Source: Roseburia inulinivorans DSM 16841
Lineage (GTDB): Bacteria > Bacillota > Clostridia > Lachnospirales > Lachnospiraceae
Assembly: GCF_000174195.1 (NCBI RefSeq)
Contig: NZ_ACFY01000152.1
Location: 1 to 56,212, forward strand
Reading direction: 5' to 3'
Length of the DNA stretch: 56,212 bases
Position 1 is the first letter of the stretch. Every line of letters begins with the position of its first letter. Shown here in pieces: positions 18,920 to 28,046 of the stretch. The notes below the pieces were generated by a model, which saw nothing but the letters and a program-made list of their open reading frames with translations, did not search any database and was not told the origin of the DNA. The position numbers were made by a program, and so were the translations under genes.

Positions 18920-18946
18920 AAAAAAAAGAGGCAAAATGCCTCTTTT
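18920..18946 (-). terminator. Terminator of the LytTR two-component operon
   Basis: AAAAGAGGC (18924-18932) and GCCTCTTTT (18938-18946) form a nine-pair stem with a five-base loop. On the minus strand it is followed by a run of T. It lies downstream of the kinase gene and just upstream of the GH3 gene. Confidence 0.8.
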
Positions 18947-19043
18947 CACAACTGGTCATTTTCAATTCGTAATTTTAAGTTCTGGATTCTGTGTATGAAA
19001 ACCAGAACTGACCGGTTATATTTATGCCATTTGTAGTTTTATC

Positions 19044-20312
19044 TTATGGGATTGGTATTGAAATCCGCTTGATCACAAGCGCATGCTCCTTATGTATCGT
19101 CATGCAGCCATCATATTTTTTCACAATCTCTTTCACACTCTTAATGGAATAATCAATTCCCTCTTCTCTCACTTCCTGTGCTTCCTTTGAGTCTTCGAAA
19201 TAATTCTCAAGCTGTATCATAAGCAGTCCGTTCTTCTCCCAGACCGATAGTGCAATCTGCTTCTTGTCCGGCTCTTCCAGCATTTTGATGGAATAAAAGG
19301 TATCCTCGAAAAGTCCTGTAAAAAGTGCGTAGACATCCATTGTCTCCATAAAATCCATCTTCGCACCATCCACAATGCACGCCATTGTGATATGATTCGC
19401 CTGACAGTAAAAGTTCTTCTCCGTCAATACAACATCTAATACTTCGTTTCCAGTCTTCACAACCGCATCATAAATCTGAATGGAATCCTTAAGGTCCTCT
19501 AGCGAATCCTTAAGCTGTTCTGAAACCTGCATCTCCTGGATTCCTGTAATCTGCTGTTTTAACTCATGACACTTTAAGTTGATCGCGTTCATGTTTTCTT
19601 TCGCTACGGCATACTGCTCCTGCCGCTTCAGCCATAAATATTTTACCAGAGACAGTTCATTCTCATCCTGAATCCTACGGAAAATACCATCATCTAAGAT
19701 CAGGATGAAAAGACAGCAGATCAGGGAATAAAAATGGCACACCAGTTCCAGACCATAGTATTCATTATTCGCATAGCTTTGTACCATTCTGCTCAAAACA
19801 AGCACGACAAAGAATACGCCTACTGAAAATCCAATAGTCTGTCTGACACTGATGTCAAACTCTCCTTTTCCTCTTTTTTTTCTCACAAAAAACAAATAAC
19901 ATGTTCCATATACCAGTGCGACTGTCAGAAACATCTTCAAGTTGATATCCGGTTCTGAATCTGTCGGTGCATGTGGAACATGAAACAGGATTCCACGGAT
20001 ACATTTTTCTATCATGCCAACGGTATAAGCCAAATGCTGTACGGCATAAGCACAGACAGCCGTGTAAGTAGCCTTTCTCCATGAGATCACATACACACGG
20101 TAGGCAATAAATCCGATCATCGCTGTTTCCAGAATAAATTTGATATTCGAATTTGTGTCCATTGCAGCGATCACACTTCCTGCAAGCACAAGCAGGACTC
20201 CCTGCTGCCAGAAATGCTCTCTCTTTTTCATCGGAATCATAAGAATCCACGTTATCACCAACATCTCGATAAAAAAAGATGCCTGTATCCATTCAATACG
20301 CAGCCCGTTCAT
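19044..20312 (-). CDS. AgrC-like membrane sensor histidine kinase
   Basis: A 422-residue sensor with six or seven membrane helices in residues 1-210, then a cytoplasmic kinase core. The phosphoacceptor is probably His249 in NLKCHELKQQ, the usual AgrC/VirS pattern, and GNEVLDVVLTEKN (288-300) is the N box. The later G-rich box is altered: EGIDYSIKS replaces the usual HGxGLxS, so ATP binding may be atypical. Its ATG overlaps the response regulator stop codon (ATGA), showing coupled translation. No AgrB or AgrD peptide gene is adjacent, so the signal is unknown. Confidence 0.82.
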   Translation of the reverse strand: MNGLRIEWIQASFFIEMLVITWILMIPMKKREHFWQQGVLLVLAGSVIAAMDTNSNIKFILETAMIGFIAYRVYVISWRKATYTAVCAYAVQHLAYTVGMIEKCIRGILFHVPHAPTDSEPDINLKMFLTVALVYGTCYLFFVRKKRGKGEFDISVRQTIGFSVGVFFVVLVLSRMVQSYANNEYYGLELVCHFYSLICCLFILILDDGIFRRIQDENELSLVKYLWLKRQEQYAVAKENMNAINLKCHELKQQITGIQEMQVSEQLKDSLEDLKDSIQIYDAVVKTGNEVLDVVLTEKNFYCQANHITMACIVDGAKMDFMETMDVYALFTGLFEDTFYSIKMLEEPDKKQIALSVWEKNGLLMIQLENYFEDSKEAQEVREEGIDYSIKSVKEIVKKYDGCMTIHKEHALVIKRISIPIP

Positions 20313-21022
20313 TGCACTCCTCCGTAGTAATCTGTCAGTATCTCCATAAATTCCTGCCTTTTCAGCCGGCTGAGCAGAAGCTCGTCTTTATTGTCCATGA
20401 TCACATGCTCTTTCTCTATGCGGAGAACATGCATCAGATTCAACAGATAACTGGAGCTGCATCTTGCAAAAGGAAGGCCTTCGAGATCTTTTTCTACTTT
20501 TTTCAAACTTCCTGTACACATATAATTTCCCTGCATCGTATGAAATGTCAGTGAATGGTTCTGCACCTCAATATAAATAAGCTCTGTCGTGTGTACCTTA
20601 TAAATGCACTCTTTGCCCTTGATAATAATACTTCGTTCTTCCCGCATGGAAATTCTGTCATAAGCCTTGTGCATCTTTTCCACAAACATATAATAACTGA
20701 CCGGCTTAACCAGAAAATCAAGCGCACTGACTTCATAGCCTTTCATCACAAACTGTGCCATATTCGTGATAAAAATCAGAATCACTTCCTCATCCAGATT
20801 CCGAATCCATTCAGCCGCTTTCATCCCATCCATATGCTCCATCTCAATATCTAAAAGTATAACATCATATTTCTTTCCTGTATTATACTTTTCTACGATC
20901 TCAGTACCATCCGTTAAGGTTTCCACCTGAATGGGAATCCCCGATTCTTTTTCAAACATTTCAAGGTAGGATAAAATTTTTTTCCTGCTCAAAAGTTCAT
21001 CTTCAACAACTGCTACTCTCAC
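20309..21022 (-). CDS. AgrA/LytTR-family response regulator
   Basis: A 237-residue response regulator. The receiver domain (1-120) has the acidic VVEDE pair, the phosphoacceptor Asp58 in VILLDIEM and Lys in VKPVS. The LytTR DNA-binding domain covers about 130-237. The start is the GTG at 21022, preceded by AGAGGTGG seven bases away. The longer upstream reading is not a coding extension. LytTR regulators of this kind bind direct repeats. Candidate targets are the flanking GH3 gene and the ABC transporter, by position only. Confidence 0.88.
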   Translation of the reverse strand: MRVAVVEDELLSRKKILSYLEMFEKESGIPIQVETLTDGTEIVEKYNTGKKYDVILLDIEMEHMDGMKAAEWIRNLDEEVILIFITNMAQFVMKGYEVSALDFLVKPVSYYMFVEKMHKAYDRISMREERSIIIKGKECIYKVHTTELIYIEVQNHSLTFHTMQGNYMCTGSLKKVEKDLEGLPFARCSSSYLLNLMHVLRIEKEHVIMDNKDELLLSRLKRQEFMEILTDYYGGVQ

Positions 21023-21077
21023 TTGTATACCACCTCTGGAGCTATTATAACAACTCTGCCATATATAATGCAAATAA

Positions 21078-21218
21078 ATCCATACCGACAGAGAACACTT
21101 TGGTCTTGGACTCTGCATTGCAAAGGAGCTCACTGAAAAACAAAATGGGAACATCCAGGTTGTGGATGCTCCCATTTCCGGCAGCTGCTTTATGGTACAA
21201 TTGCCATGTGCACTTTAA
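21078..21218 (+). pseudogene. C-terminal remnant of a sensor histidine kinase
   Basis: The plus strand here reads HTDREHFGLGLCIAKELTEK and continues to a VQLPCAL ending before TAA at 21216-21218. This is the last part of a HATPase_c domain (G2 box GLGL and the final strand) of an EnvZ/VanS-type kinase. An in-frame stop at 21075 cuts it off upstream and no start is present. It is a fossil of a two-component system, possibly one that controlled the adjacent FtsX-type ABC transporter. Confidence 0.65.
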
Positions 21219-21264
21219 TTTTTATGTGATCTCTACGCTCTCCTGTCAGGTTATATTTTTCCTG

Positions 21265-23770
21265 TTATTCCACATTTTTCAGTGCCTGATCCATCGGAAT
21301 ACGCTTGATCCTTCTGAAATCCAATACCATGACAAGCAGATATCCGATCAGTATAAACAGGAACATTTTCACATAGCCCATCGTGCTTATGCGAAAAGCG
21401 TACCATCCACTGTAGGAAAAGAGCATGATCCTCCAGACAGCCTTCATGATGACGACACCTAAAATCACGCTGACAACATCGATCACCACAAGAACAATGG
21501 TTGTAGACAACAGATATAAGCTTGCAATCTCCCGGTTCTCATAGCCCAGGATTTTTGTCATGGAAATTGCATTTTCGTTCTTCTCGATGATCAGCTTCGT
21601 GAGCAGGTAAATCAATACTGCGGATAACAGGATGCACAGATACTGGAAGTAGGTCATATAAGAGCCCATGGAATGATCCAGCTGGTCACACATTTTCGTA
21701 ATGTCGTGTTCTGTGATGACGGTTGCAATCTCATCATCATCAATATCCGTGATCTCTGAATCCGAGAGATAGCCTGTAAATGCATCACTGTCCATGTTAA
21801 AGATTTCACAATATTGTTCATTCGACAGAAATACTGCCAGCGTCTGGCTGTGATCATAGATTCCTGCAACCTCAAACTCATACTGTTTGTTCTCATATTT
21901 TTCGTCAAGAACCACTGTTTCGCCCACGCTCAGGCTATATTTATCTGCATAGGAAGCAGAAATATATGCCTCGTTTCCTTTCAGGGCAGACAGGTCACTG
22001 ATTTTCACATACCGGCTGTCATCCTCGATTCCGTAGACCGAAATCTCCTCATCTAACGTATCACTCTTGTGCTGCAGAGATGTCATATTGAATTTCTCTG
22101 CATCTTTATTATCCGTTGTGATAATGTCTCCATCCTCATTCTCATAAGACTTTAACACATACTGGTAGTTCGTAAACATCATATCTGAAACATTGGACTT
22201 GTAATAGTCGAGCGTCTCCGGCATACCGACCGCCATTGCAAGCATAATGCCGATAAACCAGATCCCCACAAATAAAATCAGGTAATTCGTCACGTTCTGG
22301 AACATGATACGCATGCGGAAACGGCTTAAAAAGCTCCATTTTGGCAGGCGCATCGCTTTTTACGTTTTGTTTTTTTCAGATCATGGCGTAAAAACTGTAA
22401 TGGTGTATGCCGCATCATTTTTATAATGACGATGAGATTGACCACAAGCATTAAAACAACCGGAATGATCGTTGTCTTGAAAAAGGCATCCGGGTTCCAG
22501 ACTGTCTGATAAGTTGGAAGACTGTAGCTGTTATAGTACATGCCGACAACTACATTTTTAAATACGGTATAGCCGAGGATATTTCCAATGCACGCTGCGA
22601 GAAGTGTCACGATCACCGGCATGGAAATATAATGTCTGACCAGTTCACCTCTCGTATAACCGGAAGCTCTCAGTGTTCCGATCGTAGAAGCCTCCTTCAC
22701 GATCGTGTTGCTGATGGTCACTGCAAAAATAAATGCAATGATCACGATCAAAATATCCAGTAAAACACCACCCATAGCTTTGTCTGAACCCATATCATCC
22801 GTTGCAAAATTAATAGCCGGATTTGCATAGCGCGGCATATAGTCCTCTAACTCTTTGTCATCGCACACAACCTGTGTGAGCAGTGCTTTCATGAAATCAT
22901 CGGATTTTGCTTTCTGCTCCACTTCATCTGCAGGAATATCCACATAATTCCATGTGTAAGAATAATGAACAGTTTTATGTAAACTATCAAATCCTTCCTG
23001 TGTGACCATAGCCACATCGAATTTGATCGCATCAAACATCATATCTGTTGACTTCTCATGCAGTGTCGCATAATTGACATAGGCGATCAGTCCGACAACT
23101 TTGAACCTCTGCCCGCTGACAGAAATCTCATCTCCCACTTTGACTCCGACATTGTCTGCATGCATACGGTCAATTGCGATCTCATCCGCTTTTTCCGGAA
23201 ATGCTCCGTCAAGCAGACAGGCAAGATCCACGTTATCATTTTTTGCATAGACACGGATATTTCCTTCTGCCTCGCCGTCATTGTTGTAGTCTTCCTCCTC
23301 ATTTCGGAAGAAGTTCTCATATACTTTTACCGGAACTTCTGTAAAATCAGGATCGTTTAACTCATATTTTTCTTCTGCGTCAGCATATTTATCATCGATT
23401 TCCTCTACGATTTTATCCCATGCCTCGTCGTAGGCTTCCGGATAAGCCTTTTCATCCAACTTTTCGTCCAGCTCTTTTTTCGCTTTGTCAAGATAATACT
23501 GTTTGACGTCCGCTTTTGTTCCTGTCTCGATAGCAGAAAGTAACGTCTCATCTGCCTTTTTGTCCAGCTCAAAATGTCCATCCTCTAACTTATATTTTGT
23601 CACGCCTTCATTTGCTGCAACGAGCATACTCTCATTTGCAACATACATACCGGAAACAAAGCCGATCGTGAGGATCAGGAATAATGCCACCACAAGATAT
23701 TTTTTCCAGTCACCGAGCAATTCACGCGGAATACGTCTGATGAGCGGATTTTTAATTTTTTCTTTTTCAT
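21265..23770 (-). pseudogene. FtsX/MacB-type ABC permease, broken by two frameshifts
   Basis: One permease of about 830 residues is spread over three frames. The ATG at 23770, with AAGGAG upstream, starts MKKKKLKNPL if one A is added to the A5 run at 23749-23753. The next frame (to 22326) carries the first helix, a large extracellular domain and the first FtsX core (TISNTIVKEASTIGTLRASG). A second A5 run (22357-22361) then breaks the frame. One extra A gives KRKKAMRLPKWSF and leads into the second half (to 21265), with SMTKILGYENREIASLYL and three more helices. Such permeases pair with the adjacent ATPase for lipoprotein or peptide export or resistance. Either a decaying gene or homopolymer miscalls. 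Confidence 0.75.
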
Positions 23771-23784
23771 AACTGCCACACTCC

Positions 23785-24501
23785 TTACCACTCAAGATCT
23801 GCTGCTGAAATCTTGTGTTCATTTCTCTCGTTGTGGCGCACGGCTCCATCACGAAGTTTGATGACATGATCTGCCATGTTTCTGATCGCTTCGTTATGCG
23901 TTACCATGATGATCGTATTTCCATATTTTTTGTTTACATCTTCGATCAGTTTTAAAATCTCTTTAGAGGTGTTATAATCCAAAGCGCCGGTTGGTTCATC
24001 GCAGAGCAGGATATCCGGGTTTTTCACGATTGCACGACCGATGGAAACACGCTGCTGCTGTCCGCCGGACAACTGATTCGGCAGCTTGTACCGGTGTTCG
24101 TAAAGTCCAAGTGTATGTAACAGGTCGTCGATATCCAACGCATTGTCAGAAAGGTACGCTCCGACCTCAATGTTTTCCTTCACGTTCAGATTAGCAATCA
24201 GATTGTACATCTGAAATACATAGCCGAGATGTTTTCTGCGGTATTGGGTTAGTTTCTTCTCACTCATATCTTCGAGCTTATCGCCGTTGATCGAGATGTA
24301 ACCGGAATCGGCACTGTCGATTCCTCCGATGATATTTAATAAAGTTGATTTTCCCGAACCGGACGGTCCAAGCAGAACACAGAATTCTCCTTTTGCCACG
24401 GAAAAGCTCATTCCGCGCAATACTTCCTGACGTGTTTCTCCACTTCCAAAACCTTTTTTCAGGTCAACGATCTCCAAAAATTTTTTCTCTTCCTCTGACA
24501 T
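23785..24501 (-). CDS. ABC transporter ATPase, LolD/MacB family
   Basis: A 238-residue ATPase with Walker A GPSGSGKST (residues 44-52), signature LSGGQQQR, Walker B ILLCDEPTGALD and the H-loop MVTHNE. The Q-loop sits in VFQMYNL. This is the MacB/LolD/BceA-type subgroup that serves FtsX-fold permeases. It is first in the operon, with the permease ATG about 15 bp downstream. The ATPase frame is intact even though the permease is not. Confidence 0.92.
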   Translation of the reverse strand: MSEEEKKFLEIVDLKKGFGSGETRQEVLRGMSFSVAKGEFCVLLGPSGSGKSTLLNIIGGIDSADSGYISINGDKLEDMSEKKLTQYRRKHLGYVFQMYNLIANLNVKENIEVGAYLSDNALDIDDLLHTLGLYEHRYKLPNQLSGGQQQRVSIGRAIVKNPDILLCDEPTGALDYNTSKEILKLIEDVNKKYGNTIIMVTHNEAIRNMADHVIKLRDGAVRHNERNEHKISAADLEW

Positions 24502-24664
24502 AGTCTCCCCTTTTCAAAAAAACGTATTTGGCAACTTCCATTTTTGATATTCTAGTTAGTTTTAACTAATCTCAAGAGGATTATAGCACATGATATTGGG
24601 GATACAAGGAAGAGATATTGTTGTTGAGAAATTTTGTCAGTTAAATTAACTATTTGATTACATA

Positions 24665-24764
24665 TTGACCTTTGATACTATTCGATATAATATATGTATA
24701 TACAGTTAATACTATATAACAAAGACCGTCGCATGAAGTGCGTGTAGATATCGATTATGAAACT
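24665..24764 (+). promoter_or_regulatory. Promoter and possible operator of the MazEF-like pair
   Basis: TTGACC (24665-24670) and a perfect TATAAT (24686-24691) are separated by 15 bp. Further down, an ATGAA/TTCAT inverted repeat (about 24753-24771) with flanking GAT and ATC could be the antitoxin operator. The rest of this 307-bp gap up to 24502 shows no gene. Confidence 0.5.
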
Positions 24765-24808
24765 AAGCTTCATGATCAACAATATCTTTTTTAAAGGAGT
24801 GAACATTT

Positions 24809-25054
24809 ATGAGCGATCAGGTTGCCATCAAAACATGGGGAAATAGTCAGGGAATACGTATTCCAAAGAATATTCTTGAAAAACTTGGACTCCATGTCTC
24901 AGATACTTTACAAATTGAAGTAATTGATGATTCGATTGTTTTGAAAAAAGCATTTAAACACAAAACATTTGAGGAACGCGTTGCTGAATACAATGGGGAA
25001 ATTTCAATTTGTGATTATGATTGGGGAGAACCTGTCGGAAAGGAAATTTTATGA
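24809..25054 (+). CDS. MazE-like AbrB-fold antitoxin
   Basis: An 81-residue protein whose first 50 residues are a SpoVT/AbrB DNA-binding domain (WGNSQGIRIPKNILEKLGL and DTLQIEVIDDSIVLKK). An acidic tail (residues 55-81) is typical of MazE neutralising arms. AAAGGAG lies before the ATG. It overlaps the toxin gene by an ATGA junction, the normal order for mazEF. It should bind the toxin and repress its own promoter. Confidence 0.88.
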   Translation: MSDQVAIKTWGNSQGIRIPKNILEKLGLHVSDTLQIEVIDDSIVLKKAFKHKTFEERVAEYNGEISICDYDWGEPVGKEIL

Positions 25055-25359
25055 TGAATTTTTCGCAGGGAGATATTATCAAAATTTCTAATTTAAAAGA
25101 TGCAATGCTTGTTGTAAGTAAAAATGAATTTATTAAAAAAACAGGTGTTTTTCACGTCTGCCCACTTTTAGAGAATTATGCAGAAGGTCCTCTTCACATA
25201 AAAGTACGCGGTGTCAAAGACACCTCAGGAACTGCTATATGTGAGCAATTGAAGCTAATTGACCCTTCCGCCAGAAGCTGCAAACGTATCGACCGCGTCC
25301 CTTATCATATGATTATGAATGTTTCAGACGCAATACAGGGTATTTTTGAATATGACTAA
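25051..25359 (+). CDS. MazF/PemK-like toxin
   Basis: A 102-residue MazF-fold protein: GDIIKISNLKD at the start, AMLVVSKNEFIKKTG, the FHVCPLLENY strand, and a later CEQLKLIDPSAR segment matching the MazF Q-x-x-x-D region. MazF proteins are sequence-specific mRNA endoribonucleases. The start at 25051 overlaps the antitoxin stop. The in-frame ATG ten codons earlier would lie deep inside the antitoxin gene. The sequence is divergent, so activity is not certain. Confidence 0.78.
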   Translation: MMNFSQGDIIKISNLKDAMLVVSKNEFIKKTGVFHVCPLLENYAEGPLHIKVRGVKDTSGTAICEQLKLIDPSARSCKRIDRVPYHMIMNVSDAIQGIFEYD

Positions 25360-25381
25360 TATAAGAAACAAGGAGACTTCC

Positions 25382-26005
25382 ATGACCGAAACCCTATCGA
25401 AAGCCTGGTCATTATTTGACGCAGGCAATTACACTGATGCAGAAACGCTTTATAAAGAATGTTATGCAAAGATTCCTTCCACCGACCATGACAATTACTG
25501 GCAGGTTCTCATGGGATTGATTTATGCAGAAAGCTTTCTAGAACATTTTGCAGAGGCTCGTACCTACGCTTCGCAGTTGATTTCGTGTGCAATTGATCAC
25601 GAAGAAAAACACATTGCAATCCATCAGGCAGGCATGATCGAACGGATGGCTGGTGCGTATGACAAGGCTATGAACTTATTTTTACAGGAAGAAGCACTCA
25701 TTGAAAAAAATTTCCCGGATGATGCACTTGCCCGCTCCGCAAATCTCTATGAGCAGGGCTATGTTTCCATGAAGCTTCATGATCTTCCTCTCGCAGAAAA
25801 AAACATGCTTTCAGCCTTAGATTTTGCTGAAAAGTCGAACGATCTTATCTCCATCGGCTGTGCTTACCGCGGTCTTGGGGAAATCCTGAAAGCGTCAGAA
25901 AAAGCAGAGGATGCGGCTGTCTATTTTGAAAAAGCTATCACCGCTTTCCAGAAAGCCGGAGATACCTACGGTGTGGAAGAAGTAAAAGAACTCATGTCAA
26001 AATAA
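25382..26005 (+). CDS. Tetratricopeptide-repeat protein
   Basis: A 207-residue soluble, all-helical protein with about five TPR-like units, for example AWSLFDAGNYTDAETLYKEC, LADFAEKSNDLISIG-type helices and EDAAVYFEKAITAFQKAGD near the C terminus. AAGGAG precedes the ATG at 25382. It follows the MazF-like gene by 22 bp and could be co-transcribed with it, although its sequence gives no toxin-antitoxin function. Probably a protein-interaction scaffold. Confidence 0.7.
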   Translation: MTETLSKAWSLFDAGNYTDAETLYKECYAKIPSTDHDNYWQVLMGLIYAESFLEHFAEARTYASQLISCAIDHEEKHIAIHQAGMIERMAGAYDKAMNLFLQEEALIEKNFPDDALARSANLYEQGYVSMKLHDLPLAEKNMLSALDFAEKSNDLISIGCAYRGLGEILKASEKAEDAAVYFEKAITAFQKAGDTYGVEEVKELMSK

Positions 26006-26096
26006 CATCTTACATAAACATACTTATGTTCACCACATCCGTTTTTAAATGAAACATGTTTTTCAAAAAATATGCATGTTTAGTTTGACTCTCTGT

Positions 26097-26453
26097 TCAC
26101 TTGTACCTTGTTCCAGTAGCGCCTCTCTCTTCGCATCCTGCAATATTCAGATGCGTCTGTCCCCACTGCTGCATCGCTTCAATGATCGGTGCCAGCGTCC
26201 TGCCAAAATCAGTCATACTGTACTCCGTCTTTGGCGGCACAACCGGATAAACTGTTCTCCGGATCAGCCCGTCTTTCTCTAATTCCCGAAGCTGCTGCGT
26301 CAACATCTTATCCGTTGCCTTCGGCATTCTTTTATGTAACTCACTATAACGTAACGTCTCCTTCATCAAATGATATAAAATAATTGACTTATATTTTCCG
26401 CCGATCATCGACAGTGTTCCCGCAACCGGACATGTAAACTCTTTCTCTGCCAT
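26097..26453 (-). CDS. HxlR-family regulator
   Basis: A 118-residue winged-helix regulator of the HxlR family. It has the N-terminal Cys in FTCPVAGTLSMIGGKYKSIIL, the recognition helix KMLTQQLRELEKDGLI and the YSMTDFGRTLAPI segment. Members often sense electrophiles or redox stress through the conserved Cys. It is divergent from the nitroreductase gene, with an inverted repeat in the shared promoter region, so it probably represses that gene and itself. Confidence 0.9.
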   Translation of the reverse strand: MAEKEFTCPVAGTLSMIGGKYKSIILYHLMKETLRYSELHKRMPKATDKMLTQQLRELEKDGLIRRTVYPVVPPKTEYSMTDFGRTLAPIIEAMQQWGQTHLNIAGCEERGATGTRYK

Positions 26454-26480
26454 TTTTCTCTCCCTGCAAAATCTTTACTT

Positions 26481-26543
26481 ACTTTTTAGATAGTATATTC
26501 CAAAAAAGTGCATACTTGCTAAAAAGTCTAAATAAAATATAAT
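26481..26543. promoter_or_regulatory. Shared operator-promoter of hxlR-like and nitroreductase genes
   Basis: ACTTTTTAG (26481-26489) and CTAAAAAGT (26519-26527) form a perfect nine-base inverted repeat. The second arm overlaps a -35 box TTGCTA (26516-26521), which is 16 bp from a perfect TATAAT (26538-26543) facing the nitroreductase gene. A regulator bound here would block transcription. Confidence 0.65.
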
Positions 26544-26590
26544 TATAGCATGGATATCCAATAACGCAAGAAAACGATGAAAGGAATAGA

Positions 26591-27100
26591 ATGTTTATGG
26601 AATTATTAGATATTATGAACGAACGCTTCTCTGTCAGAAAATACGTTGACAAACCAGTAGAACCTGAAAAACTGGATAAAATTTTAAACGCTGCACACGC
26701 AGCACCTACTGCTGCCAATCAGCAGCCTGTAAAACTGCTTGTCGTACTGAGTCCGGAAAGTCTTGAAAAACTTGGAAAAGCAGCTAATATTTATGGCGCA
26801 CCTGTCGCTGTCATTGTCTGTGCCGACAAAACAAAAGCATGGAAACGTCCTTTTGACGGAATGCAGACAACCGATATTGACGCATCCATTTTAACAGACC
26901 ACATGATGTTAGAAGCTGTCGAACAGGGACTTGGAACTGTCTGGATCTGTTATTTCAAACCGGATGTGCTAAAAGAGGAATTCAAACTTCCTGACTCCTT
27001 AGAACCGATCAATATTCTCGCCATCGGTTATGCAGATGCCAGTGTGGTAAAACCAGCCAAAGACCGTATTCCTGTAAAAGAATTAGTGGAATACCTGTAA
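26591..27100 (+). CDS. Nitroreductase-family flavoprotein
   Basis: A 169-residue FMN-dependent nitroreductase with the N-terminal NERFSVRKYVDKPV motif, the AAPTAANQQPVKLLVV segment that contacts FMN, and the C-terminal GYADASVVKPAKDR region. Size fits the short nitroreductase group that reduces quinones or nitro compounds with NAD(P)H. AAAGGA precedes the start. An ATG two codons downstream is an alternative. Control by the divergent HxlR-type gene is likely. Confidence 0.9.
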   Translation: MFMELLDIMNERFSVRKYVDKPVEPEKLDKILNAAHAAPTAANQQPVKLLVVLSPESLEKLGKAANIYGAPVAVIVCADKTKAWKRPFDGMQTTDIDASILTDHMMLEAVEQGLGTVWICYFKPDVLKEEFKLPDSLEPINILAIGYADASVVKPAKDRIPVKELVEYL

Positions 27101-27120
27101 AATTGTCAAAAACAAAAAGT

Positions 27121-27160
27121 AAGCCGGGGGCATATCACTCAATCCTGCCTCCGGCTTCTT
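27121..27160 (+). terminator. Terminator after the nitroreductase gene
   Basis: AAGCCGGGGGCA (27121-27132) pairs with TGCCTCCGGCTT (27146-27157) with one mismatch and is followed by CTTTT. A strong intrinsic terminator 20 bp after the stop codon. Confidence 0.85.
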
Positions 27161-27266
27161 TTATGCAATTTCTTTGCATTCCTCTCCATCTCATAGCACA
27201 TACACATTACTCTGTCATAGTGTAAGTGCAATGCACAAATTATAACATATTGTTTCCGAGTATGCG

Positions 27267-27310
27267 AAAAAATTGAGTAAAAACCGCTTATTTTATGGTC
27301 TTTACTCAAT
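27267..27310 (-). terminator. Terminator of the pncB-udp-deoB-deoC operon
   Basis: ATTGAGTAAA (27272-27281) and TTTACTCAAT (27301-27310) form a perfect ten-pair stem. On the minus strand it is followed by six T. It lies just downstream of the deoC stop. Confidence 0.85.
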
Positions 27311-27322
27311 TTCTACAACGAC

Positions 27323-27973
27323 TTATGCATTTTTCATAATTTTAACCAGACGGCTCGTACCAAGCCGGTCTGCGCCAAGTTCAATAAATTTTTCTGCATC
27401 CGCAAAAGAAGAAATTCCTCCGGCTGCCTTTACTTTCACGTTTGTGCCAACGTATTGTCTCATCAGTTCCACATCCGAAAAAGTAGCTCCTACGGTGGAA
27501 AATCCTGTGGAGGTCTTAATGAACTCTGCGCCTGCATTCGTCACGATCTCACACATCTTGATCTTCTCCTCATCTGTCAGAAGGCATGTCTCAATGATCA
27601 CTTTTAAGGTTTTTCCGCTGCATGCCTCATGGATTTTTCGGATTTCCTGCTCGATTTCATCATACCGTTTGTCTTTCAAAAATCCGATATTAATGACCAT
27701 ATCGATCTCGTCAGCTCCGTTTGCGACCGCATCTCTGGTCTCGAAAATTTTCGTCGCCGTTGTGTGGTATCCGTTGGGGAATCCGATCACTGTACAGATC
27801 GGCAGTTTCCCATCGACATACTCTGCCGCCTGTTTCACATAACAAGCCGGGATACAGGCAGAAGCGCATCCATATTTTATTCCATCGTCTAAAATCCGCC
27901 GGATTTCTTCCCATGTTGCAGTCTGTGAAAGCAGTGTGTGATCTACTCTGCTTAAAATATCTTTTTTATCCAT
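27323..27973 (-). CDS. deoC: Deoxyribose-phosphate aldolase
   Basis: A 216-residue class I aldolase that splits 2-deoxyribose 5-phosphate into glyceraldehyde 3-phosphate and acetaldehyde. It shows DHTLL at the start, VIGFPNGYH, the [10 protein letters not shown] strand, and the Schiff-base Lys in FIKTSTGFS, followed by KAAGGI. Start at 27973 is set by AGAAAGGA six bases upstream, and the longer reading has no site. Last gene of a nucleoside salvage operon, where it uses the product of DeoB. Confidence 0.95.
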   Translation of the reverse strand: MDKKDILSRVDHTLLSQTATWEEIRRILDDGIKYGCASACIPACYVKQAAEYVDGKLPICTVIGFPNGYHTTATKIFETRDAVANGADEIDMVINIGFLKDKRYDEIEQEIRKIHEACSGKTLKVIIETCLLTDEEKIKMCEIVTNAGAEFIKTSTGFSTVGATFSDVELMRQYVGTNVKVKAAGGISSFADAEKFIELGADRLGTSRLVKIMKNA

Positions 27974-28046
27974 GTTTTTTCCTTTCTCCTGCCAGCACAT
28001 CAGTATTTTCCACTCTTCTCTCACTTCAGTATTTCACGTTCTTATG

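Noticed and set aside
20309..21175. Longer response regulator of 288 residues
   Set aside because: The extra 51 residues are antisense to a kinase remnant. The GTG at 21022 has a good ribosome site and starts the receiver domain correctly.
22357..22361. Programmed -1 frameshift in the ABC permease
   Set aside because: The heptamer is T AAA AAG, not a canonical slippery site, and a second unrelated break exists in the same gene.
22326..23867. Permease start inside the ATPase gene
   Set aside because: The upstream part is a shadow of the ATPase 3' end. The real start is the ATG at 23770, one base out of frame.
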